Below are positions 1-5,828 of a DNA stretch of 19,722 nt, one piece after another. The position numbers and the translations under genes are program-made. The DNA is taken from the NCBI RefSeq assembly GCF_934330165.1, contig NZ_CAKRGI010000035.1, forward strand, positions 1-19,722, in the 5' to 3' direction. The notes under the pieces are model-generated. The model saw only the letters and a list, made by a program, of their open reading frames with translations, did not search any database and was not told where the DNA came from. This stretch comes from an uncultured Mediterraneibacter sp. (lineage in GTDB: Bacteria > Bacillota > Clostridia > Lachnospirales > Lachnospiraceae). Numbering within the stretch: the first letter of the stretch is position 1; every line of letters starts with the position of its first letter.

Positions 1-16
1 TTCCGATTTTTTACAT

Positions 17-58
17 ATGATAGAGCGAGGGCATCACTCTATCATCTAATCTGATGAT
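17..58. repeat. Overlapping inverted repeats
   Basis: ATGATAGAG (17-25) is perfectly complementary to CTCTATCAT (37-45), with an 11-base loop. A second repeat, ATCATC (41-46) with GATGAT (53-58), uses part of the same right arm, so the two hairpins cannot form together. GAGGG at 27-31 could also pair with CCCTC at 68-72, which is followed by TTTTT at 73-77. This may be the terminator region of a gene left of the window, or an operator. The function is not known. Confidence 0.4.
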
Positions 59-227
59 TTTGCGACACCCTCTTTTTATACAAAACTGTATTGCACTACA
101 CACTTACCATGCCATCCTTAGCACATCTCCTTCAATATTTATATCAATATAGTAATTCTATCATAATCTCTTAATAATTTTTATAATTCTTTTTCTTTCC
201 CGACACACCCCGGACACAATTTCCCTC

Positions 228-360
228 TATAATAAAATCATCAAATAAAGAAGACGGCGATTGTATTAATTGCTTTTTATGATTGCCGGTCTTCGCCTAA
301 AAATTACGAACAGTTTACATAGATTACAGCCCGGAGCCAAAGCCCCGGGCTGATTTTATA
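228..360 (+). ncRNA. Candidate small non-coding RNA
   Basis: A TATAAT box lies at 228-233, although no good -35 is seen upstream. It is followed by a 12-pair hairpin (250-261 with 282-294, one bulged G at 288, one G-T pair) and then by a GC-rich terminator-like hairpin at 327-352 with a T-rich tail. There is no open reading frame of note between them. Together this would give an RNA of about 120 nt on the plus strand. Alternatives are a terminator for an RNA starting outside the window, or 3'-UTR structure of the minus-strand exchanger gene. I do not recognise an RNA family. Confidence 0.3.
327..358 (+). terminator. Rho-independent terminator-like hairpin
   Basis: CAGCCCGG (327-334) pairs perfectly with CCGGGCTG (345-352) around a 10-base loop and is followed on the plus strand by ATTTTAT. 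On the minus strand the following bases are not T-rich, so the element works left to right. No plus-strand gene precedes it inside the window. Confidence 0.6.
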
Positions 361-387
361 CTAAAAAATCTGCTTTAGATACCATAG

Positions 388-1329
388 CTATCTCATACAG
401 ATATACACCATATAACCTATATAGAGCAGCAGCATGATAATGCCTTCTTTCCTGCTCAGTCTTTTCTTTGTCCACGCCATCAGCCATACAACGATACTAA
501 AGCCAACAAGAATCACAATATCAACAATATTTTCCATTAAAAATGCAATCGGACTGATAGATGACGCAACTCCAAGTACCAGCAGTATATTGAAAATATT
601 AGACCCTACTACATTTCCCACCGCCATATCCAGCTCGTTCTTTTTTGCCGCTACAATGGATGTGACCAGTTCAGGAAGGCTTGTTCCCAGTGCAACGACC
701 GTAAGACCGATCAAAGTCTGAGTCAGCCCGAAACTTCTTGCCACCATTGTTGCACCATCCACGACAAAATCTCCGCCAAACTTGATTGCTGCCGCTCCTC
801 CAATGACATACACGATACATTTCCATGCCGGAAATGTATCAATCTCCTCTTCCACAGCTTCTCGTCTCGCCTTCAATGCCGAAAAGATCATCCACAAAAG
901 ATAGCATACAAAAATCAGGATCAGGATAATTCCTTCTGTGCGTCCAAGATTCATCCCTAAATAACCAAGTGCAAGCAGAAGCAATGCACAGAAAACCGAA
1001 AATGGGAACTCTTTTTTCAGAGTCCCAACCTGTACTGTCAGCGGTACGATCAACGCACAGATTCCGCATACCACCATCAAATTAAATATATTAGATCCCA
1101 CTGCATTGCTGACTGCCAGTGCATTATTGTTTGTAACAGATGCAGCAACGCTTACCGCACACTCTGGCAGGCTCGTCCCCATCGCCACGATCGTAAATCC
1201 AATGATCAGCGACGGAACTTTCAGCTTCTTTGCAACTGCAGAACTTCCATCTACAAAATAATCTGCTCCTTTGATCAAAAGTACAAAACCGATCACCAGC
1301 AGGGCAATAGCCATTACTATTTCTTTCAT
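388..1329 (-). CDS. Calcium/sodium antiporter (CaCA family, YrbG-like)
   Basis: This is an integral membrane exchanger of the Ca2+:cation antiporter superfamily, expected to expel Ca2+ in exchange for Na+ or H+ across the cell membrane. The 313 residues are the usual size of the bacterial form and show the family's internal duplication. Repeat 1 has GTSLPE at 51-56 followed by SNAVGSNIFN near 74-83; repeat 2 has GTSLPE at 215-220 followed by GNVVGSNIFN near 238-247. The acidic residues E56 and E220 sit in the ion-binding alpha-repeats. About ten hydrophobic segments are visible, with a charged cytoplasmic loop near 153-165. The ATG start is preceded by AAGGAAAG at a suitable distance. It lies downstream of rplM-rpsI but is separated from them by a strong terminator, so it should have its own promoter, which I could not identify. 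The ion specificity cannot be read from the sequence. Confidence 0.93.
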   Translation of the reverse strand: MKEIVMAIALLVIGFVLLIKGADYFVDGSSAVAKKLKVPSLIIGFTIVAMGTSLPECAVSVAASVTNNNALAVSNAVGSNIFNLMVVCGICALIVPLTVQVGTLKKEFPFSVFCALLLLALGYLGMNLGRTEGIILILIFVCYLLWMIFSALKARREAVEEEIDTFPAWKCIVYVIGGAAAIKFGGDFVVDGATMVARSFGLTQTLIGLTVVALGTSLPELVTSIVAAKKNELDMAVGNVVGSNIFNILLVLGVASSISPIAFLMENIVDIVILVGFSIVVWLMAWTKKRLSRKEGIIMLLLYIGYMVYICMR

Positions 1330-1377
1330 CTTAACTTTCCTTCTTTATTCTGAGCCTCTCCGGTTATCTTGACAGCC

Positions 1378-1414
1378 GCCAGGATCTTTCCACAATCTTG
1401 CCAGGATCTTTCCA
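1378..1414. repeat. Tandem direct repeat, 15 bases, period 22
   Basis: GCCAGGATCTTTCCA occurs at 1378-1392 and again, identically, at 1400-1414. It lies just upstream of the exchanger gene, about 50-85 bases before its start. It may be a duplicated regulator site or a local slippage product. A small hairpin (GCTTGTG at 1418-1424 with CACAGGC at 1429-1435) adjoins it. Confidence 0.6.
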
Positions 1415-1453
1415 ACGGCTTGTGCCAGCACAGGCTCCGGTTCGTTGCCTGCG

Positions 1454-1492
1454 TATATAAAAACTCCTCAGAACAATCTCGTTCTGAGGAGT
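1454..1492 (-). terminator. Terminator of the rplM-rpsI operon
   Basis: A perfect 12-pair stem (1463-1474 with 1481-1492) encloses a 6-base loop. On the minus strand it is followed by TTTTATATA. It starts about 30 bases past the rpsI stop, the expected place for the operon's rho-independent terminator. Part of it, AATCTCGTTCTGA at 1475-1487, is repeated at 1498-1510. Confidence 0.9.
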
Positions 1493-1523
1493 AAATAAAT
1501 CTCGTTCTGAATAGTAAAGCAGA

Positions 1524-1916
1524 TTAACGCTTGCTGAACTGCGGAGCGCGACGGGCTGCTTTGAGACCTGGTTTCTTACGTTCTTTCATACGTGGGTCAC
1601 GAGTCAGGTAACCTGCGGATTTAAGAACCGGTCTATAATCAGCATCAGCCTCAAGGAGTGCTCTGGCGATTCCATGACGGATAGCTCCTGCCTGTCCTGT
1701 ATATCCGCCACCACATACATTGACGATGACATCAAACTTGTCAACAGTCTCTGTAGCCACGAGCGGCTGGCGAACAACAACTTTCAGAGTCTCGAGTCCG
1801 AGATACTCATCGATGTCTCTCTTATTAATAGTAATTTTTCCTGTTCCAGGTACAAGATATACTCTTGCGATCGATTTTTTTCTTCTTCCTGTTCCGTAAT
1901 ATTTTGCGTTAGCCAC
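1524..1916 (-). CDS. rpsI: 30S ribosomal protein S9
   Basis: Small-subunit ribosomal protein S9, whose C-terminal tail reaches the P-site tRNA region of the 30S subunit. The 130 residues match the family's full length. The S9 signature is visible as GGGYTGQAG at 69-77 followed by IRHGIARAL, and the basic tail ends in the typical QFSKR. The start is GTG (1914-1916), chosen because AAAGGAGG at 1925-1932 lies 8 bases upstream and the protein then begins [13 protein letters not shown] as in close relatives. The gene follows rplM after 26 bases, the standard L13-S9 pairing, and is terminated at 1454-1492. Regulation is presumably through the rplM promoter and leader. Confidence 0.98.
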   Translation of the reverse strand: MANAKYYGTGRRKKSIARVYLVPGTGKITINKRDIDEYLGLETLKVVVRQPLVATETVDKFDVIVNVCGGGYTGQAGAIRHGIARALLEADADYRPVLKSAGYLTRDPRMKERKKPGLKAARRAPQFSKR

Positions 1917-1942
1917 TGTTATTTCCTCCTTTCAACCTCTAC

Positions 1943-2371
1943 CTAAAATGTAAGAACTTCCGGCTTCTGAGCCTGATTTGCATGCTCTGGGCCAGCGTAA
2001 ACATGAAGCTTCTTGATCATGTCTCTTCCCATAGGTCCTTTCGGAAGCATTCCCTTAACAGCAAGCTCGATTACCTTCTCCGGCTTCTTTGCAAGAAGCT
2101 CAGCGAGTGTAGTCTCTCTCATTCCTCCAACATAATCGGAGTGATTATAATAAATCTTCTGCTGTAATTTCTTTCCTGTTACTTTTACTTTCTCAGCGTT
2201 CACAACGATTACATAATCACCTGTATCGATGTGCGGTGTATATTCCGGTTTGTTCTTTCCTCTGAGCACCTTAGCGATCTCAGATGCAAGGCGTCCTAAT
2301 GTAGCACCTTCAGCGTCAACCACATACCATTTTCTTTCAATCTTATCCGGGTTAGCCATATAAGTTTTCAT
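1943..2371 (-). CDS. rplM: 50S ribosomal protein L13
   Basis: Large-subunit ribosomal protein L13, an early assembly protein that binds 23S rRNA. The 142 residues are full length and begin [15 protein letters not shown], characteristic of Firmicutes L13. The family signature runs from [11 protein letters not shown] (105-115) to H130. The ATG is preceded by a perfect AGGAGG at 2379-2384, 7 bases away. It is the first gene of the rplM-rpsI operon and is transcribed from a consensus promoter at 2478-2506, leaving a leader of roughly 100 nt. Confidence 0.98.
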   Translation of the reverse strand: MKTYMANPDKIERKWYVVDAEGATLGRLASEIAKVLRGKNKPEYTPHIDTGDYVIVVNAEKVKVTGKKLQQKIYYNHSDYVGGMRETTLAELLAKKPEKVIELAVKGMLPKGPMGRDMIKKLHVYAGPEHANQAQKPEVLTF

Positions 2372-2384
2372 GGGTGTTCCTCCT

Positions 2385-2471
2385 GTAAATAATTATCAAT
2401 GTTCTTGCTTATTTATTTGAAATCAATATACTCCGGGGCTTTGGTGTATATCGTTTCTCCTTATGTCATGC
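2385..2471 (-). promoter_or_regulatory. rplM 5' leader, possible L13 autoregulatory element
   Basis: Between the promoter and the rplM ribosome binding site lies a structured leader. GTATAT and ATATAC (2446-2451 and 2426-2431) form a stem around a loop containing GCCCCGG. L13 leaders that let free L13 repress its own operon are known in Firmicutes, and the position fits. I cannot confirm that the sequence matches that family's consensus, so the regulatory role is an inference. Confidence 0.4.
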
Positions 2472-2477
2472 TGTACT

Positions 2478-2506
2478 ATTATAGACCTTTCTTCTCTGAA
2501 TGTCAA
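2478..2506 (-). promoter_or_regulatory. rplM-rpsI promoter, consensus sigma-A type
   Basis: On the minus strand this reads TTGACA (2501-2506), a 17-base spacer, then TATAAT (2478-2483). Both boxes match consensus exactly at the optimal spacing, as expected for a highly expressed ribosomal protein operon. Confidence 0.93.
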
Positions 2507-2574
2507 CATTTTTCTCCGTCCTTCTTACCCTTTTTCTGCTGATTTTTTTCCGTCATATTTCATTTTATTCTACG

Positions 2575-2603
2575 TTGTTCAAATTTCCTCCAAATGCTAT
2601 AAT
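2575..2603 (+). promoter_or_regulatory. Promoter of the GH13 gene
   Basis: TTGTTC (2575-2580), a 17-base spacer and a perfect TATAAT (2598-2603) lie 65 bases before the chosen start of the glycosidase gene. The -35 is weak, which suggests help from an activator or modest expression. The promoter is divergent from that of rplM. Its position supports starting the coding region at 2668 rather than at the upstream in-frame ATG at 2500. Confidence 0.7.
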
Positions 2604-2616
2604 AAAAGATATCAAC

Positions 2617-2643
2617 CTCACTGCATATTTCCAATGCGGTGAG
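2617..2643 (+). promoter_or_regulatory. Inverted repeat in the GH13 leader
   Basis: CTCACTGCAT (2617-2626) pairs with ATGCGGTGAG (2634-2643), ten pairs including one G-T, around a 7-base loop. It sits just past the predicted transcription start and ends 24 bases before the start codon. It could be a repressor operator or a 5' mRNA-stabilising hairpin. It lacks a T-tract, so it is not a terminator. Confidence 0.45.
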
Positions 2644-2667
2644 CAAAAGCAGAAAGAAGGTACATCT

Positions 2668-3996
2668 ATGTGGGCTTATAATGAAACTTTTTATCAGATT
2701 TATCCCATCGGTTTTTGTGGGGCTCCCGTTCACAACGACGGCGTTCCCGCACACCGCATTTTGAAGATCGGGAACTGGGCGGAATATCTAGGAGATCTTG
2801 GCATCGGATCGATCATTCTTAATCCGATCTTCGAATCCGACAATCATGGATATGATACAAGAGATTTCCGCAAAATTGACTGCCGCCTCGGCACAAATGA
2901 AGATTTCAGTGAAGTATGCAAGAAACTTCATTCACAGAATGTCAAAGTAATCCTTGACGGTGTCTTCAACCATGTCGGGCGTGGCTTCTGGGCATTCCGG
3001 GATGTCCGGGAAAAGAAATGGGACTCTCCTTATAAAGACTGGTTTCATATCAGTTTCGACGGAAATAGTTGTTATAATGATGGTTTCTGGTATGAAGGCT
3101 GGGAAGGTCATTTTGAACTGGTCAAGCTGAATCTTCAGAATCCGGCTGTTGTAGATTATCTGCTGGACTGTGTAAAGCTTTGGATCAAAGACTTCGGCAT
3201 TGACGGACTCCGTCTGGATGTTGCCTATTGTCTGGATCATAATTTTATGAAACGTCTCCGCAGCTTCTGTGAATCGCTCAAACCAGGGTTTGCACTGATC
3301 GGAGAAGTCCTCTTTGGTGACTACAATCTGATCGTCAATGACGAAATGCTTCACAGTTGCACAAATTATGAGTGTTATAAAGGAATTTATTCCAGTTTCA
3401 ACAGCATGAATCTGTTCGAGATCGCACATTCCCTGAACCGTCAGTTCGGATCAGAACAGTGGTGTATTTACCGTGGAAAGCATCTCATGACATTTGTGGA
3501 TAATCATGATGTCACAAGGATCGCAAGTATTCTGACGAATAAGAACCACTTACCGTTATGTTACGGAATCCTCTTCGGAATGCCTGGAATACCCTGCATT
3601 TATTATGGAAGTGAATGGGGGGAGGAAGGGGTGAAAGCTCCCGATAATGACTATGCCCTCCGCCCATGCTTTGATGCACCAAAGCCAAACGAACTGACGG
3701 ACTTTATCTCCCGGCTGATCGAAGTAAGACGCACCAGTGATGCTCTCTGTAACGGTTCCTACCGAAATGTTGTCATTACGAATCATCAGCTTATCTTTGA
3801 ACGCCGCACAGAAACAGAACGCATCCTTGTTGCCATCAACGCTTCTGATTCTAACTTCACCGCAGGAAATGGAGAACTTCAGGGATCTTATATTGACCTG
3901 CTGAAGATCTGCGATTCATCAGAAGCCGCTCCACAGGTTCTGAATGGCCAGCTTTCCATGCCGGCTTACAGTGTCCAGTATCTAAAAATGCTGTGA
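2668..3996 (+). CDS. Cytoplasmic alpha-amylase family glycosidase (GH13)
   Basis: Glycoside hydrolase of family 13, expected to hydrolyse alpha-glucosidic bonds in maltodextrins or cyclodextrin-like oligosaccharides inside the cell, since no signal peptide is present. In the 442-residue form the conserved regions are DGVFNH at 97-102, GLRLDVA at 180-186 with nucleophile D184, the acid/base E213 in IGEV, and VDNHD at 277-281 with stabiliser D281. GIPCIYYGSEWG near 307-318 is the usual post-catalytic motif. A short beta-rich C-terminal domain follows. The start at 2668 has AAAGAAGG seven bases upstream; the in-frame ATG at 2500 is rejected because it overlaps the promoter and the extension is low-quality hydrophobic sequence. 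It looks monocistronic, with its own promoter and terminator. Substrate (neopullulanase, cyclomaltodextrinase or oligo-glucosidase type) cannot be settled here. Confidence 0.92.
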   Translation: MWAYNETFYQIYPIGFCGAPVHNDGVPAHRILKIGNWAEYLGDLGIGSIILNPIFESDNHGYDTRDFRKIDCRLGTNEDFSEVCKKLHSQNVKVILDGVFNHVGRGFWAFRDVREKKWDSPYKDWFHISFDGNSCYNDGFWYEGWEGHFELVKLNLQNPAVVDYLLDCVKLWIKDFGIDGLRLDVAYCLDHNFMKRLRSFCESLKPGFALIGEVLFGDYNLIVNDEMLHSCTNYECYKGIYSSFNSMNLFEIAHSLNRQFGSEQWCIYRGKHLMTFVDNHDVTRIASILTNKNHLPLCYGILFGMPGIPCIYYGSEWGEEGVKAPDNDYALRPCFDAPKPNELTDFISRLIEVRRTSDALCNGSYRNVVITNHQLIFERRTETERILVAINASDSNFTAGNGELQGSYIDLLKICDSSEAAPQVLNGQLSMPAYSVQYLKML

Positions 3997-4017
3997 TCGG
4001 CTTGTCGCTTACGCAAA

Positions 4018-4078
4018 AGACATCCGGTGTCAGACCTTTTAAGGCTCGATCCCGGATGTCTCTTTTTTATCTTTTTAT
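4018..4078 (+). terminator. Terminator of the GH13 gene
   Basis: AGACATCCGG (4018-4027) pairs perfectly with CCGGATGTCT (4052-4061) across a 24-base loop, followed by CTTTTTTATCTTTTTAT. It begins 21 bases past the stop codon. The T-tracts on the plus strand show its direction. Confidence 0.9.
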
Positions 4079-4128
4079 AACTCTTTTTTCTTCTTTTTGA
4101 TCTGCTCTTTTCCCCTGCAACTCAGCAG

Positions 4129-4965
4129 CTATACTTCACCACTTTTAAATCTGATAATCATCTCATTGGTGATGCTGTCCCGTTCTGGCTCAACCGGGAT
4201 CTCATCTCTTTGAAACCATTCTGCCATGGCAAGTTCTTCCCGATCCAGCGTAATGGCAGCTTCTCCATCTAAATCACAGTAAAATCCCATCAGAAGCGTA
4301 TCAGTAAAAGACCATGGCTGACTCTTATAATAACGGATATTCTTTACCTTAAGTCCAACTTCTTCCATGACTTCTCTCTGTACCGTCTCTTCCAGAGTCT
4401 CACCGATCTCCGTAAATCCCGCCAGCAATGCATACTTTTTATAAGTTCTTCCGGCATACTTTGACATCAGGATCTTATCGCCATCTGTCACTCCAATGAT
4501 CACTGCCGGACAGATCTTCGGAAACTCCATATTATGGCAGGATTCACAATACAGCATTCTTTCCTTACTGTCTTTTTTCATTCTCCTGCCACATTTCCCA
4601 CAGAATCTCCGGCTCTGATACCAGTTATGAAGCTGATATCCCGTAATCCCGGCAAATGCAAGATACTGTGGCTCTGCATACCGGAAGATTTCCGTATTTT
4701 CCATTGTATAATGTGACTGCCGCTCCCGGTTGATTTCCTCTACAAGATAATACCGCTCTCCGTCAATACTGAACAGATATACTGCATCTTCATAGACATC
4801 TTCATTCAGACGCTCAATATCCCGGAACCTCGGAAACTCAATTCGATCCGGATATTTTCTCACAAGGGCTGCATGGTCTTCGTAATACAGTGCATAAGAC
4901 TCCCGGTCAGGCAGACTCGGATGATACTGGTTATCAAATATATGCTCTCCTATATCCTGGATCAT
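4129..4965 (-). CDS. nudC: NAD+ diphosphatase, NudC-type Nudix hydrolase
   Basis: This enzyme hydrolyses NADH/NAD+ to NMN(H) and AMP; NudC homologues also remove NAD caps from RNA 5' ends. The 278 residues show an N-terminal domain, a zinc ribbon with C122, C125, C140 and C143, and a full Nudix box at 183-205 (GFTEIGETLEET then REVMEEVGL). The NudC-specific SQPW motif is at 215-218, which separates it from generic Nudix proteins. The start ATG overlaps the stop of the upstream zinc-ribbon gene as ATGA, so translation is probably coupled. No clear terminator is seen on the minus strand between its stop and the GH13 terminator. The assignment is secure at family level; the in vivo substrate, free dinucleotide or RNA cap, is inferred. 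Confidence 0.93.
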   Translation of the reverse strand: MIQDIGEHIFDNQYHPSLPDRESYALYYEDHAALVRKYPDRIEFPRFRDIERLNEDVYEDAVYLFSIDGERYYLVEEINRERQSHYTMENTEIFRYAEPQYLAFAGITGYQLHNWYQSRRFCGKCGRRMKKDSKERMLYCESCHNMEFPKICPAVIIGVTDGDKILMSKYAGRTYKKYALLAGFTEIGETLEETVQREVMEEVGLKVKNIRYYKSQPWSFTDTLLMGFYCDLDGEAAITLDREELAMAEWFQRDEIPVEPERDSITNEMIIRFKSGEV

Positions 4966-5558
4966 GCCTCTTCTTCTGCTGCCTCCTGTGAACGGGCTGC
5001 CTCTCCTTTCACTGCCTCCTCTTCAAATAAAGACGCATCTTCTTCCCGGAGCTTTATATCTTCAGTCTCATCTGCAAGATGCTCATCTTCTGCTGCTGCA
5101 CTCTTTTCTGCCTCTGCTGTTGCCACAGTTTTCTCTGCCTCTTCTCCCGCAAATTCTTCATAATCTGCAAAAACATCTTCATCATCCACTGTTACCGCCG
5201 GCATCTTTTCTCCACAATACGGACAGAAGACCATCTCCTTTGCTACCGTCTTTCCACAATTCGGGCATTTTCCTGCTCCTCTGATAGCTGAGATCTTCTC
5301 CTCAAACTCTGCAATGCTCTCTTCTCTTGAGCTGATCGCCTCGCACAGTCCTTCTGCCTTCTCATCCAGAGCAGCTCCATTCTTATACTGCTCATAGACT
5401 CCCCGTCCAAGTTCCAGCAGATCGACTGTATTCTCATGTGCAAGGCTTCTCACCTGCGATTTCAGCTTCTGGGTTTCGATTACCTCTCCGGCTTTATTTC
5501 CTACTGTCGTCGCGGTCTCCCCGATATATTTTCCTAATCCTTCGAAAAAATCTTTCAT
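4962..5558 (-). CDS. Zinc-ribbon protein with acidic Ala/Glu-rich tail
   Basis: Small protein of unknown function (198 residues). Residues 1-95 look helical, possibly coiled coil, beginning with an amphipathic MKDFFEGLGKYIGETA stretch. A treble-clef or zinc-ribbon motif follows with C98, C101, C112 and C115 (CPNCG, then FCPYCG). From about 124 to the end the sequence is very acidic and Ala/Glu-rich, probably disordered. The start at 5558 is preferred over the in-frame ATG at 5582 because AAAGGAG lies 7 bases before it and related proteins start at this Met. The stop overlaps the nudC start as ATGA. The pairing suggests a shared transcript from the promoter near 5711-5738. It has neither signal peptide nor transmembrane segment. 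No activity can be assigned. Confidence 0.85.
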   Translation of the reverse strand: MKDFFEGLGKYIGETATTVGNKAGEVIETQKLKSQVRSLAHENTVDLLELGRGVYEQYKNGAALDEKAEGLCEAISSREESIAEFEEKISAIRGAGKCPNCGKTVAKEMVFCPYCGEKMPAVTVDDEDVFADYEEFAGEEAEKTVATAEAEKSAAAEDEHLADETEDIKLREEDASLFEEEAVKGEAARSQEAAEEEA

Positions 5559-5609
5559 CTTTTTTCTCCTTTCCGTAACCATTCCGTCAATCTTCTCCTC
5601 CGACTGCTA

Positions 5610-5666
5610 TTCTCATCACACCCATGGGTATTTCTTCTGACCATCTTTCTCATCGCAGCCATGGGT
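5610..5666. repeat. Direct repeat around a CCATGGGT core
   Basis: A 20-base unit at 5610-5629 recurs at 5647-5666 with two mismatches (period 37). The first copy ends in the perfect palindrome ACCCATGGGT (5620-5629); the second ends in GCCATGGGT. They lie in the 5' leader of the zinc-ribbon/nudC transcript, between its promoter and start. They may be regulator sites or a simple local duplication. Confidence 0.45.
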
Positions 5667-5710
5667 CATTGTCTCCGGCCCCCGCCTTCCTGCGGTCATG
5701 AATTAAGTTC

Positions 5711-5738
5711 ATTATACCTCATTCTTCTCCTTTGTGAA
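5711..5738 (-). promoter_or_regulatory. Promoter of the zinc-ribbon/nudC operon
   Basis: On the minus strand TTCACA (5733-5738) is followed after 16 bases by a perfect TATAAT (5711-5716). It lies about 150 bases upstream of the zinc-ribbon start codon. Spacing is one base short of optimal, but both boxes are good. Confidence 0.65.
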
Positions 5739-5774
5739 GACTGACGGGCAAAAATTTATAGATCTTTTAGGGTT

Positions 5775-5802
5775 ATAAAGAAATTCTTAAGTTCATATAT
5801 TG
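5775..5802 (+). promoter_or_regulatory. Possible sporulation-sigma promoter of the csp-like gene
   Basis: ATA (5775-5777), 16 bases, then CATATATT (5794-5801) resembles the sigma-E/sigma-K pattern (ATA or AC, then CATAnnnT). A start about 7 bases further would leave a short leader containing the AGGA ribosome binding site at 5817-5820. No good sigma-A promoter is obvious nearby. Motifs this short occur by chance, so this is only a suggestion that fits the gene's germination-protease type. Confidence 0.25.
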
Positions 5803-5828
5803 ACAGAAAAAGAGTCAGGAAATGTGCC

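Larger units (their letters stand above)
1..387. other. Gene-free region with hairpins
   Basis: No convincing coding sequence is visible here; the stretch is AT-rich, especially 110-200. It holds an inverted repeat at 17-45, an overlapping smaller one at 41-58, a 12-pair hairpin at 250-294 and a terminator-like hairpin at 327-352, described separately. The exchanger gene on the minus strand ends at 388, so this is its 3' flank, but the best terminator here points the other way. Confidence 0.6.

Noticed and set aside
1330..1460. yybP-ykoY manganese riboswitch before the exchanger gene
   Set aside because: Such riboswitches are found before some cation exporters, but I could not see the conserved core here; only a direct repeat and a small hairpin are present.
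2500..2667. N-terminal 56-residue extension of the GH13 frame, starting with a hydrophobic stretch that could be read as a signal peptide
   Set aside because: It overlaps a good promoter (2575-2603), lacks a ribosome site, and the family's conserved sequence begins at the Met encoded at 2668, which has AAAGAAGG upstream.
4964..5291. Long plus-strand frames opposite the zinc-ribbon gene
   Set aside because: They are Leu/Ser/Cys-rich reverse readings of the Ala/Glu-rich tail and have no ribosome sites.
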